19,216 bases of DNA from an uncultured Bacilli bacterium. GTDB lineage: Bacteria > Bacillota_I > Bacilli_A > RF39 > UBA660. Shown here one piece after another: positions 1-8,191 of this stretch. The notes beneath the pieces were generated by a model, which did not search any database, had not been told where the DNA came from, and saw only the letters and a program-made list of their open reading frames with translations. The number at the start of each line of letters is the position of its first letter. Position 1 is the stretch's first letter. The stretch spans positions 1 to 19,216 of the forward strand of contig CAJTUR010000027.1 of assembly GCA_910579535.1 (NCBI GenBank), read 5' to 3'. The translations under genes and the position numbers were made by a program.

Positions 1-52
1 AAAATTTCTTAATGTTTATTTTTTTCTCCCCACTAAATTATCTAGAGCCTTT

Positions 53-906
53 TTAAAATTCTAAAAAGTTTTTATATTTCTCTTTATCATAACCAATTTG
101 TTCTTCTGTTAATTCTTTAAAGAGCATTTTTATTTCTTCCACAATTTCTAAAATAGCAAGATATAATTGTATTCATTATCAACTAAAAAGTATTTCTGAT
201 GTAAATTTGAACGATTAGGAGAATACAAAGGACTTATAAATTCTTGTTTTTGACCATTTAAGAAAGATTCTATTTCTTTTGGTTCTTGAGGTTTATAATA
301 GCGATAATCAGCGTACTCTTTGGCTTTTTGATTTTCAGCACATTCTATTTTTTCACGAAACATTAATTTTCTTTCTGCTCTTACATTTTTATAATATAAA
401 ATTCTGTTTTTTAAATTTTTTTTCTTTTTTTCTAATTCTAAAAAGGTTTGATAAATGGTATTTGTTTCTTCCAAATAAGGGTTTTCCCTTACTCCAATAA
501 AATTTAAATATTTTTGGACTTTGTTTAAGTAAGCTAATTCTTGTTCACTGTATTCCCTTTTAAATTCATCAGGTATACGAAAAGAGTTAGGATAACTATA
601 AAGAGCCTCAACAATATCTTAAAAACTATGCCCGTGACTAATTTCTACATTGCATTCCCAAACACTTTCTCTCGTTCTCGAGAGAATATTGGCTTCATAA
701 TGATAAGTTACTCCTGAAGAGTCTGCATTACCTAAAACTTCAAATAGACTTGAATTTCTATCATAAAAATCATCATTTTCTTCTTTTCTTACCCATTCAA
801 AACAATCTCTTTTTTTATCAAAGAACGGAAAAGGTAAACTACAATTTTTGAACTGTTTGTATCTTTTTTTTATCTTATAACTTTAATATTTATCTCTAAC
901 ACTCAT
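53..906 (-). pseudogene. Decayed gene of unknown function, two in-frame stops and a frameshift
   Basis: Reading leftward from ATG at 906, one frame continues to about 150 with only two interruptions: TAA after seven codons (883-885) and TAA near 617-619, inside the context HGHSF*DIVEAL. After 474 the frame encodes a charged lysine/glutamate-rich stretch and stops at TAG 148-150. Shifting the frame near 155 restores continuous coding (ILEIVEEIKMLFKEL and onward) to TAA at 53-55. The whole therefore looks like one protein of about 280 residues that has decayed. I do not recognise the family. It is soluble-looking, with no membrane segments, and has a coiled-coil-like lysine-rich middle. It diverges from the helicase at 988 with the intergenic promoter between them. 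A surviving downstream piece could still be translated from TTG at 474, but nothing supports that strongly. Confidence 0.6.
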
Positions 907-951
907 TTTAATTCCTCTTTTCAATTCTATTAAAACATAATTATTTCCTTA

Positions 952-979
952 TTGACAAGTAAAAGAAGAAGTTTATAAT
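952..979 (+). promoter_or_regulatory. Consensus sigma-A promoter of the helicase gene
   Basis: A perfect TTGACA (952-957), a 16-bp spacer and a perfect TATAAT (974-979). The expected transcription start, about seven bases after the -10, is 986, only two bases before the ATG at 988. The mRNA would therefore be leaderless or nearly so. Confidence 0.75.
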
Positions 980-987
980 ACCTGTTT

Positions 988-2484
988 ATGAATAACGAAA
1001 TTTTTAACAATATTAATGGTTACGCTTTAGATGAACAACAACGTTCTTCTATTTTAAACGCTAAAAAATACTCTTTAATTGTTGCGGGGGCGGGTTCTGG
1101 AAAAACGCTCACTTTAATAGGTAAAATAAAGTATTTAATGGAAGTGAAGAAAATAAAACCCGAAGAGATCTTATGTATTTCGTTTACGAATGAATCTACA
1201 AAGAGCTTGCAAGAAAAGTTAGGTAATAAAAAAATAGATTGCCTGACTTTTCATAAGTTAGCCATCAAGTTATTAGATTTAAATCATTATGATTTTCATA
1301 TTTGTGAAGAAGCTTTTTTAAGAAAATGTATTGATACTTTTTTTGAATGTTTCCTTTATCCCTCGCCTTTATTAAAAAAAGAATTTAAGAAGGTTTATAA
1401 AAAATTATTTTTGAGTCAAAAAAAATATAATGAATGGATTAAAGGTCATAAATTTAAAACGACTAAAAAAACAATTGAAACGTTTATTTCTCTATATAAT
1501 ACAAATTGTCTTACAAAGCAAGAATTTATGGCGTTATTTACTAAAAAAAATAAATCTATCCTTTTAATCATTTATAGTATCCTCCAGTATTATGAAAAAG
1601 AAAAGGAATTACAGGGGCTTTTGGATTTTGATGATTTGATAAAAAAAGCAAAAGATATAGTGAAAAAGAAAGGTAAAACGCCTTTTTATAAGGAAATTAT
1701 TATTGATGAATATCAAGATACTTCCCTTTTAAGACTTCATTTTATTAAAAGTATTCTTGATATCACAAATGCCAATTTAACGGTAGTGGGTGATGATTTT
1801 CAATCGATTTATAAATTTTCAGGATGTGACCTTAATTTGTTTTTACATTTTTCAGATTATTTTCCGGGAGCAAGTATTCACAAAATTGAAAATACGTATC
1901 GCAATAGTCAAGAGTTAATTAACTTAGCTGGGGGTTTTGTCATGCAACATAAAGGACAAATTCATAAAGATTTGAAAAGTAAAAAAAGTTTAGAAAAACC
2001 AGTAAAATTTATTAAAGAAAAAGAGAAAAGAAAAACTCTTTTAGAGACGATTTTGTATGTTTATAAAAACTATCAAGGGACACTTTTAATTTTAGGGAGA
2101 AATAATAATGATTTATATTCTTATTTACAAAAGGAAGAAATTGAAGTAAAAGATTCCGGGTATTTCACTTTAAAAAAGTACCCTTCTATTCCTTTAAGGT
2201 ATTTAACTGCTCACAAGTCTAAAGGATTAGAGAGCGATCAAGTGATTTTAATTAATTTAGAAAATAAAACGTTGGGGTTTCCCAGTCAAATAGAAGATCC
2301 TTCTATTCTAAAAGGGATAAAAAAAGAAGAAAATTTTTTATACGCTGAGGAACGACGCCTTTTTTATGTGGCACTTACTCGTACAAAAAATTATGTTTTT
2401 TTGCTGGTTCCTAGAAATGAATCTATTTTTATTACAGAAATAAAAAAAGATAAAGTAAATACCGAATGGATTAATATTCACTAA
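988..2484 (+). CDS. UvrD/Rep-family DNA helicase, helicase IV-like
   Basis: A superfamily 1A ATP-dependent 3'-5' DNA helicase acting on single-stranded or recombining DNA in the cytoplasm. Visible motifs, in order: Q-motif LDEQQ (14-18), Walker A AGAGSGKT (33-40), motif Ia ISFTN, FDDLI (about 214), Walker B DEYQD (240-244), motif III VGDDFQSIYKFSG (267-279), motif IV TYRNS (303-307), motif V TAHKSKGLE (407-415) and motif VI VALTRTK (460-466). The pairing of motif III with SGCDLNL and a short C-terminal half resembles helicase IV more than UvrD or PcrA. At 498 residues it is well short of the 680-720 usual in the family, so domain 2B is much reduced; the helicase core is complete. ATG 988 is the only start that keeps the Q-motif and Walker A, yet no Shine-Dalgarno precedes it. 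The stop codon overlaps that of the convergent pyruvate kinase gene. Confidence 0.9.
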   Translation: MNNEIFNNINGYALDEQQRSSILNAKKYSLIVAGAGSGKTLTLIGKIKYLMEVKKIKPEEILCISFTNESTKSLQEKLGNKKIDCLTFHKLAIKLLDLNHYDFHICEEAFLRKCIDTFFECFLYPSPLLKKEFKKVYKKLFLSQKKYNEWIKGHKFKTTKKTIETFISLYNTNCLTKQEFMALFTKKNKSILLIIYSILQYYEKEKELQGLLDFDDLIKKAKDIVKKKGKTPFYKEIIIDEYQDTSLLRLHFIKSILDITNANLTVVGDDFQSIYKFSGCDLNLFLHFSDYFPGASIHKIENTYRNSQELINLAGGFVMQHKGQIHKDLKSKKSLEKPVKFIKEKEKRKTLLETILYVYKNYQGTLLILGRNNNDLYSYLQKEEIEVKDSGYFTLKKYPSIPLRYLTAHKSKGLESDQVILINLENKTLGFPSQIEDPSILKGIKKEENFLYAEERRLFYVALTRTKNYVFLLVPRNESIFITEIKKDKVNTEWINIH

Positions 2485-3887
2485 ATCTCTTCTATTTTCA
2501 TAAAGTTTGTTTGATTTTCACTAACGCTTGGGAAGCCTCCTGTTATTACAATCATATCTTTTTCACCATTTAAAAATTCTTTCGCTCTTTTTACAGCGTC
2601 TGTAACTAATTCATCGGTGGTATGATATAAACCTGTTACCATTGGAATGGTACCATAGCTTAAGTTAAGGCTTTTAGCCACTTTTTCATCTGGCACACAG
2701 GCTAAGGTGAAAGCATTTGGTCTTAAATTACTGATTTGTTTAGCGGTAAAACCTGTTTTAGTCGCCGCAACTAACACTTTCGATTCTAGTTCATTACTTG
2801 CGGATACCGCATTGTGTATAATAATAGAAGTAGCGTTTTTTTCTTGTTTTTTATCGTAGCGATGATCATAACGATAATAGCTTTCTACTTTCTTACAAAT
2901 TTCAGCCATATTTTGAATGGTTTCAACTGGGAAATTTCCAATTGTTGTTTCTTCACTTGTCATTACAGCATCACAGCCCATTAAAACAGCATTAGCAACA
3001 TCGGTTACTTCAGCGTTGGTTGGTCGAATGCTTGTTTTCATACTTGTCATCATTTGGGTTGCCATTATTACGCCTTTTCCTTTTTCACGGCATTTTTCAA
3101 TCATCCTATTTTGGTAAAGTGGTAAATTTTCTACTCCAGTCTCAATACCCAAATCTCCACGTGCAACCATGACGTAATCGGTTTCTTCTACAATGGAATC
3201 TAAATTATCCATCGCGTATTGTGTTTCAATTTTAGAAACAATAGGCATATTGGGCTTACCATATTTTTTACAAAGTTCTCTTACTTCACGAATGTTTTCA
3301 GCACTATTAACAAAAGATATTGCTAAGAAGTCGCCATCTTTATCACATGCGTATTTAATGTCCTCTTCATCTTCAGGACTGACATAAGGAACGTCTAATT
3401 TGATTCCAGGAATACAAACACCCCGTCTACTTTTAATGGTTCCACTATTCATGATTTTACAAGTGACCCCACCATCAGAATCTTCACTTTCAACAATAAG
3501 TTTGTAAAAACCATCGTCTAATAAAACTGGCATTCCTACTTTTAAATCTTTTACTAGGTTACGGTAATTAAAGCAAATTTTATCTTGCGTTCCTGTTATT
3601 TCCTCTTCTACAATACGAATGGTCTTTCCAGCAATAAGTTCAATTTTATCGCCTTCAAAACTACAAGTTCTTAAATCTGGACCTTTTGTATCATAAAGAA
3701 TAGCAATATTGGCTCCTAATTCATCGTTTGCTCTTGCTACTAAATCTTCATCTATTTTTCTTTCTTCTAAAGTTGCATGAGAAAAGTTAATACGCGCTAC
3801 ATTCATCCCCGCTTCAACTAGACCTTTAAAATTCTCCCAAATTTGTGTGGATGGACCAATACTACATACAATTTTTGTTTTTTTCAT
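2481..3887 (-). CDS. pyk: Pyruvate kinase
   Basis: Converts phosphoenolpyruvate and ADP to pyruvate and ATP, the last step of glycolysis, in the cytoplasm. The start MKKTKIVCSIGPST is typical. Substrate and metal residues are visible: RINFSH (32-37), KGPDLR (68-73), SKIE (218-221), ARGDLG (242-247) and RPTNAEVTDVANA (288-300). Length is 468 residues, the short form without the extra C-terminal PEP-utiliser-like domain found in Bacillus enzymes. Two normally well-kept stretches differ: MATQMMTSM (275-283) where MLESM is usual, and MTSEET (309-314) where MLSGET is usual. Both are compatible with activity because the glutamate and threonine remain. The gene has its own promoter at 3920-3948 and only a weak GAAG-type ribosome site (AAGAAGT before the ATG). 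Its TAG stop overlaps the TAA of the opposing helicase gene. Confidence 0.97.
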   Translation of the reverse strand: MKKTKIVCSIGPSTQIWENFKGLVEAGMNVARINFSHATLEERKIDEDLVARANDELGANIAILYDTKGPDLRTCSFEGDKIELIAGKTIRIVEEEITGTQDKICFNYRNLVKDLKVGMPVLLDDGFYKLIVESEDSDGGVTCKIMNSGTIKSRRGVCIPGIKLDVPYVSPEDEEDIKYACDKDGDFLAISFVNSAENIREVRELCKKYGKPNMPIVSKIETQYAMDNLDSIVEETDYVMVARGDLGIETGVENLPLYQNRMIEKCREKGKGVIMATQMMTSMKTSIRPTNAEVTDVANAVLMGCDAVMTSEETTIGNFPVETIQNMAEICKKVESYYRYDHRYDKKQEKNATSIIIHNAVSASNELESKVLVAATKTGFTAKQISNLRPNAFTLACVPDEKVAKSLNLSYGTIPMVTGLYHTTDELVTDAVKRAKEFLNGEKDMIVITGGFPSVSENQTNFMKIEEI

Positions 3888-3919
3888 ACTTCTTTCACTT
3901 CTTTCTAGATAGAACTCAT

Positions 3920-3948
3920 TTTATCATTAATTACAGTTTATGTAAATT
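3920..3948 (-). promoter_or_regulatory. Promoter of pyruvate kinase
   Basis: On the minus strand, TTTACA (3948-3943), a 17-bp spacer and TGATAAAAT with TAAAAT at 3925-3920: a good -35 and a TG-extended -10. The predicted start is near 3913, giving a leader of about 25 bases. Confidence 0.6.
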
Positions 3949-4032
3949 ACTTTTTAGTTTCTTAACTCCCTTTTATTTTTAGTATTCTTTTTTTTCTAAC
4001 AAATAATCTTTCAATTCTTATTTAGAATACTT

Positions 4033-4179
4033 TTAAGACCACAATGCCTCTTGTATTTGTTTTTTTATATTCTCTTCACTATAACATTTGTAGGTTTCAA
4101 AACGTAAAAGTTTTATTTCCATCTTATTTGCTATAGAATTTTTTAGTGCATCTTTTCTTAATTGTTCTTTGTTATTCTT
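4033..4179 (-). pseudogene. C-terminal fragment of a nuclease-like protein
   Basis: A 48-codon open stretch without its own start, ending in TAA at 4033-4035. It reads RKDALKNSIANKMEIKLLRF, then a Tyr/Glu-rich tail and KKQIQEALW. The pattern 'D..K...A....I.LLRF......E.I...I...L' matches the C-terminal strand-helix of small restriction-like or homing-type endonucleases. It carries no catalytic core by itself. An ATG at about 4210 with an upstream AAGAAGTGAT site lies in a different frame, so a frameshift has probably broken a short ORF. The rest of 3888-4278 is AT-rich and holds only the pyruvate kinase promoter. Confidence 0.35.
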
Positions 4180-4278
4180 TCAATAAAACTAGTCTTTCCC
4201 ATTCTTTCATACGATCACTTCTTTAATTTAACCGTATATTATCCTATTTCTATTTTTGCAAATAAAAAGACCCTTAGC

Positions 4279-5745
4279 CTACTGATTTAAGTGTTTTTTT
4301 CTATTTTGAGTAAAGGGTTCTTCAGGTTCCTCTTCTTCAATAGATGTTTTAAAAAGCATTAAAATTTCTTTTAAGTTTTTTAATGAATTTTTTAAATCTT
4401 GTCTTAATGTTTGATTGCAACTTATTTTACTAAGAGTATTTACTACTCCATAATTTAAGGTATTTTCAAAAGTATCTGGTATTAATTTCAAACTGTCTTT
4501 TATTATTTCTGTACAATCATTTAGACTTCTTTTTAATAAAAATTCTATGACTTGTTCTCCTAATAATTCATGTCCTAAACATTTATTGTTTGAAAATATA
4601 CTTATGCCATTAATACATAAAAAGGCTTTAGCCATACGAAATAGAAATTCAGGAGGATCTAATTGATAATTTAGACAAATAGTCATCATATCTATAAAAT
4701 AAAAAGTTAATTCTTTTGTTTTTATCTCTTCACAATACCTTTTACAATCTTTCTTAAATCTCTTCTTTGTTTTTTCATTCATTTTTCCATATCTAATGAG
4801 TAACTTATAAAGACGCTCAACATTGCCAAAATAAGCGGTCAAGAAAAATTCAAGACACAAGTGAACTTCATTTTCTGACAAGGCAAATAAAAGCCCCATA
4901 TCTAAAAAGTAAAGATTATTTTCTTCATCTATACAAATATTACCGCTATGAGGGTCCCCGTGAAAAATAACGGGCTCATTATTAAACATTGCCCAAAAAC
5001 TTGATTTAATATAACTATTCATAGCTTTTACAATTCTACTTTTATTCTCTTTTGTTAAATCGATATGATTGATTGTTTTTTCTTTAATAAATTCCATTAC
5101 AATGATGTTTTCTGTACAGTATTCTTCATAAAGTTTGGGAATTTTTATTCTAGTGGTTCCTTTTACTTTTCCATTAACCGTATTAGCAAAGTTTTGATAA
5201 GTTTTAATATTTTCTTTTTCTTGATTAAAATCTGTTTCTGTCTTGATCCATTCTAAATACAAATCAAGAGCGTGGTCACTTCCCATCAAATTACGAAATT
5301 TTACAAATTTACCAAAACGATGCACGATCTTTCGAATTTGCTCAATGTCTTGTTCCATTGTTTTAGTGATATCTTGTCTTTTTATTTTTATAGCTACTTC
5401 TTCTCCACTTTTTAGTAGAGCTCGATGCACTTGAGAAACAGATGCTGAACCTGTTGGTTCAGGCTCAATGTATTTAAATAAATTCTCTAACTCTCCATAT
5501 TCTTGTTTTAAGATTTTTTTAATTTTCTTAAAAGGAAGGGGATTACATTCATCACAAATGCTTTTTAACATTTCCCGGTCTTCTTCTGTAAAAAGATTTC
5601 CATAATTTTGAGTAGCAAGTATTTGAGCAAGTTTGATATAAACAACACCCATTTTAGCTGCGAAATTTTTAATCACTATGCCATTATTTTCTCTAAGAAT
5701 AAATTTTCTTCCTAATAGTTTTAAGATTTCTATATATAGTTTCAT
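4279..5745 (-). CDS. AarF/UbiB-family (ABC1) atypical kinase
   Basis: A protein-kinase-like ATPase of the UbiB/ADCK family. In aerobes these support quinone biosynthesis; in anaerobic Firmicutes the role is unclear and probably concerns membrane lipids. Family marks: KxGxxxxKxxQ (K31, K38, Q41), ASVSQVH (101-107), the ATP-binding lysine in VAIKIKR (K120), catalytic loop HGDPHSGN (262-269) and the metal motif DMG (282-284) replacing DFG. It is 488 residues from ATG 5745. That start is chosen because GGGAGG lies six bases upstream; an ATG 12 codons earlier lacks a ribosome site. No C-terminal transmembrane helices of the UbiB type are seen; the tail is acidic then basic (EEEEPEEP...NRKKH). It is monocistronic, with its own promoter at 5773-5801. 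Confidence 0.88.
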   Translation of the reverse strand: MKLYIEILKLLGRKFILRENNGIVIKNFAAKMGVVYIKLAQILATQNYGNLFTEEDREMLKSICDECNPLPFKKIKKILKQEYGELENLFKYIEPEPTGSASVSQVHRALLKSGEEVAIKIKRQDITKTMEQDIEQIRKIVHRFGKFVKFRNLMGSDHALDLYLEWIKTETDFNQEKENIKTYQNFANTVNGKVKGTTRIKIPKLYEEYCTENIIVMEFIKEKTINHIDLTKENKSRIVKAMNSYIKSSFWAMFNNEPVIFHGDPHSGNICIDEENNLYFLDMGLLFALSENEVHLCLEFFLTAYFGNVERLYKLLIRYGKMNEKTKKRFKKDCKRYCEEIKTKELTFYFIDMMTICLNYQLDPPEFLFRMAKAFLCINGISIFSNNKCLGHELLGEQVIEFLLKRSLNDCTEIIKDSLKLIPDTFENTLNYGVVNTLSKISCNQTLRQDLKNSLKNLKEILMLFKTSIEEEEPEEPFTQNRKKHLNQ

Positions 5746-5772
5746 AAATTTCCTCCCAGTCGAGTTATTATT

Positions 5773-5801
5773 ATAATACAAAATAGTTTATAAATAAACA
5801 A
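5773..5801 (-). promoter_or_regulatory. Promoter of the AarF-like gene
   Basis: Minus strand: TTGTTT (5801-5796), 17-bp spacer, TATTAT (5778-5773), overlapping TATAAT one step later. It sits between the upstream operon's terminator and the GGGAGG ribosome site. Confidence 0.5.
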
Positions 5802-5804
5802 AAT

Positions 5805-5834
5805 ATAAAAAACAACTCTTTTTTAAGAATTGTT
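5805..5834 (-). terminator. Intrinsic terminator after the four-gene nucleotide operon
   Basis: Minus strand: a 10-bp stem (arms 5834-5825 and 5820-5811, one G-U pair) with a four-base loop, followed by a T-rich stretch. The left arm overlaps the last codons and stop of the DUF1653 gene, so that operon ends here. Confidence 0.7.
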
Positions 5835-6077
5835 CATTATTTCTTCTCTTCCTGTTACACTTTTGATTTCTTGTAATTCAAAACGATACTTTTGACCATT
5901 TTTATTTACCTCTTCTAAAAACATTTCATAAGGCCTACACCATAAAGTATTCTCTCCATATAAAGCTCTGTAAGCCACCATTTTCTCACAAGTTTCGCTA
6001 TGATAAATGATGTCTTCAACGATATATAAGTCTCCTGTATAATGCTTATACACGCCTTTAATTTTTAGTTCATTCAT
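5823..6077 (-). CDS. DUF1653 family protein
   Basis: A small (84-residue) beta-rich cytoplasmic protein of the DUF1653 family, biochemically uncharacterised. The hallmark residues are all here: KGVYKHYTGDLY near the N-terminus, HSET (26-29), YRALYGE (36-42), the W-x-RP motif (LWCRP) and MFLEEV. It starts at ATG 6077 behind GAGGTGA. It is the last gene of the operon, 23 bases after the HAD nucleotidase, and its end overlaps the terminator. Members are commonly found next to Nudix or nucleotide enzymes, which fits here. Confidence 0.9.
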   Translation of the reverse strand: MNELKIKGVYKHYTGDLYIVEDIIYHSETCEKMVAYRALYGENTLWCRPYEMFLEEVNKNGQKYRFELQEIKSVTGREEIMNNS

Positions 6078-6100
6078 CTCTTCACCTCTACGCTATTTTA

Positions 6101-6664
6101 TCACATCTGGTCTTCTAATAGAATTTTTTTAATCTCTTTCCAGTTATTCACTCGGATGATCTTTTCTTTTTGTAATTCATCTTCAGTTAAGTCTTTATTG
6201 TGCCAAGCGGTAAATAATAATTTAGTTGACGCTCCCTTTATATTGTTTACTTTATCGTCAATTTTAATATCACAATTCACAATAGATTTATCACTTGTAA
6301 AGATAAATTGTTTCGGATTTAAAAAATCTAATTTTTCATAAAGAAATTGGTATTTATTTTTTAAGTTATTACCAGCGTATTTAATAATTTCAGGCCAAAT
6401 ATAATCGGTGCAAATATAGATTTTGTAAATTTTATTAAGTTCTTTTAACACTTCATAACAATCCGGCAAAAGTGTTGCTTTTTCATACATATCTAGGTCT
6501 TTAAATATTTTAAAGAAAGCTTCTTTTTTCTCTCCTAAAATGTCTTGTATATAATAGGTTTTAATTTTGTCATAATCCGGTTTGTAGCCTAAGAAATTTT
6601 CTAATATCTCTGTAAAATTTCCGAATGTTAAAACATCATCCATATCGACCATTATTGTTTTCAT
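6101..6664 (-). CDS. HAD-family 5'(3')-deoxyribonucleotidase (NT5C type)
   Basis: A haloacid-dehalogenase phosphatase likely to dephosphorylate nucleoside monophosphates. Motif I is DMDDVLT with nucleophile D7 and acid/base D9. Motif II/III candidates are ICTDY (T/D) and the lysine in SDKS; motif IV is CDIKIDDK with two aspartates for Mg2+. The 187-residue length suits the NT5C/YqfW group. Its ATG overlaps the TAA of the upstream P-loop gene by one base (TAATG), indicating translational coupling. The TGA stop is followed at once by an in-frame TAA. Confidence 0.85.
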   Translation of the reverse strand: MKTIMVDMDDVLTFGNFTEILENFLGYKPDYDKIKTYYIQDILGEKKEAFFKIFKDLDMYEKATLLPDCYEVLKELNKIYKIYICTDYIWPEIIKYAGNNLKNKYQFLYEKLDFLNPKQFIFTSDKSIVNCDIKIDDKVNNIKGASTKLLFTAWHNKDLTEDELQKEKIIRVNNWKEIKKILLEDQM

Positions 6665-7116
6665 TATAGTGTTCTTTCCTTTTCTTCAACTTCTAAAACA
6701 AGGGTTTTAATAGATGAATTTTCAATTTCTTGTTCTATTTTTCTTTGCATATTTTTAGCATTTTCAAAATTGGCATTGCGCTTTTCTGTTCTTTCTAAAA
6801 GAAGTTCATCGCAAATATGTAAATAAATAATTAAATCACTTGGAAGTAAAACCGTGCCAAATAAAGGCGTCCCTGGTTTAATTTCTAATCTTGTTCGAAC
6901 CAGTTCATCCATTTTTTCACCAATCGCTTCTGTCCAAGGCTCACTACAAACATAATCTCTTTCTTCTTTGGTTAATAATGGGAAGATAAGTTTATCCATA
7001 TCGCTTCCCACATTTAATTCATTAATTAATGTAGATTTCCCTGTACAAGTGGTTCCTAACACACAAATTCTTTTTTCTTTGTTTTCTTCAAATATTTGGA
7101 GTAATTCTTCTTTCAT
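6664..7116 (-). CDS. P-loop NTPase, small nucleotide-kinase-like protein
   Basis: A 150-residue ATP-binding protein. Walker A is GTTCTGKST (about 21-29) after the strand KRICVLG. A later strand LIIYLHI with ELLLERTEKR resembles the LID and arginine region of small kinases such as shikimate, gluconate or deoxynucleoside kinases. No clear substrate motif is seen. It lies in the middle of the operon: seven bases after the Nudix stop, and its own stop overlaps the start of the 5'-nucleotidase. A nucleoside or nucleotide kinase would fit the context, but this is inference. Ribosome site AGGG lies seven bases before the ATG. Confidence 0.75.
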   Translation of the reverse strand: MKEELLQIFEENKEKRICVLGTTCTGKSTLINELNVGSDMDKLIFPLLTKEERDYVCSEPWTEAIGEKMDELVRTRLEIKPGTPLFGTVLLPSDLIIYLHICDELLLERTEKRNANFENAKNMQRKIEQEIENSSIKTLVLEVEEKERTL

Positions 7117-7123
7117 TTCAGCC

Positions 7124-7921
7124 CTACATCTTTCTTATTTCATGTTTTAGAACTTTACAATTCTCATCAAGTAAAAATTTTCCTTCAAATAAATCCTCTT
7201 GGAATAAATAGGACGTAAATTTTTGGTTTTGGTCAAATTGATTTATTTTGGGTAAGTCTTTTAAATCAATCCATTCTAAAGTTCCCTCTTCTGTAATAGG
7301 CGTTAACTCCCCTTCAAACTCTTCGGCTGTGTAAATAAATATTATGCCTTCGCTTACGTCTTGCCAATAGGATATCCCTTGTAATCTAGGATGGATTAAA
7401 GTTAATCCTGTTTCTTCAAAAAACTCTCTTAAAACGCAATCTAGAGGTGATTCGCCACTTTCAAATTTGCCCCCAGGTGGAGCATAAACTTGTCCCCATT
7501 TTTTAGAGAATTTCATCATTAATACTTTGTTGTCTTTTTTTAAGTAACAAGCGGTTGAATTTTCATGGACAATTCGATGCTTTTTTATTGTGAAAATTAC
7601 ACAACCATTTTCCTCTGATTCTTCCATTGTGTAATAACCACCCTCATAAGTGTCTTGAACTACAGCCTCAATACTCTCGTATTTATCTTTAAAATCTTCT
7701 TCATAATATTTTGAATAACAATCAAACCAATTATCAAAAGTTTCTATATTCTTAACATCTACTACAAATTCTTCATCTAAATTAGGAAGTTTTAAAAATT
7801 TAATGGTATCGCCGACGTGAATTAGTTTTCTCTTTTCATCATTAAGTCTATATTCTCTTTTTTTATTTCCGGATTTTAAATCATTAAAATTAGATTCATA
7901 AAGTTTCATTATGTGTTCCAT
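7124..7921 (-). CDS. ASCH-Nudix fusion hydrolase
   Basis: A two-domain cytoplasmic protein, first gene of the operon. Residues 1-115 form an ASCH (PUA-like, RNA- or nucleotide-binding) domain, recognised by F..LKSGNKKREYRLND and VGDTIKF. Residues 118-265 form a Nudix hydrolase: the box starts at G151 and reads G-x5-E157-x7-R165-E166-F-x-E169-E170-x-G172-L173, a complete Mg2+-pyrophosphatase signature. The upstream YAPPGG is like MutT or 8-oxo-dGTP-type enzymes. It probably hydrolyses a modified nucleoside di- or triphosphate. The start at ATG 7921 is fixed by GGAGG eight bases upstream. The promoter candidate is 7946-7975. Confidence 0.9.
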   Translation of the reverse strand: MEHIMKLYESNFNDLKSGNKKREYRLNDEKRKLIHVGDTIKFLKLPNLDEEFVVDVKNIETFDNWFDCYSKYYEEDFKDKYESIEAVVQDTYEGGYYTMEESEENGCVIFTIKKHRIVHENSTACYLKKDNKVLMMKFSKKWGQVYAPPGGKFESGESPLDCVLREFFEETGLTLIHPRLQGISYWQDVSEGIIFIYTAEEFEGELTPITEEGTLEWIDLKDLPKINQFDQNQKFTSYLFQEDLFEGKFLLDENCKVLKHEIRKM

Positions 7922-7945
7922 AGTTTATTCCTCCATTTAGAAATT

Positions 7946-7975
7946 ATTGTATCATACATCATTTCTTTTTGATAA
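7946..7975 (-). promoter_or_regulatory. Promoter of the ASCH-Nudix operon
   Basis: Minus strand: TTATCA (7975-7970), 18-bp spacer, TG-extended TACAAT (7951-7946). Start predicted near 7939, about 18 bases before the ATG. Confidence 0.45.
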
Positions 7976-8191
7976 ATTTTTAAATAAAATTTATAGCGTT
8001 TTTTGATTATCTTTTTATAAGTTCTTAAATGTCGTTATAACCTTTATTTATAAGAGTTTACAACATTTTTATTTTTGAAAGATATTCACATATATTTTTA
8101 TAATTTCTTATATTTTTGCTTTCAAAGTAGTAAATTAGTAATAAAGCAGCACTAAAGTTTTACAAATGTCCTTTAAAATAAAGACGCTTAA

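Noticed and set aside
6101..6103. Mycoplasma-type code with TGA as tryptophan
   Set aside because: Tryptophan codons seen in the genes are TGG, and TGA acts as a stop at the end of the HAD gene (although a TAA follows at once).
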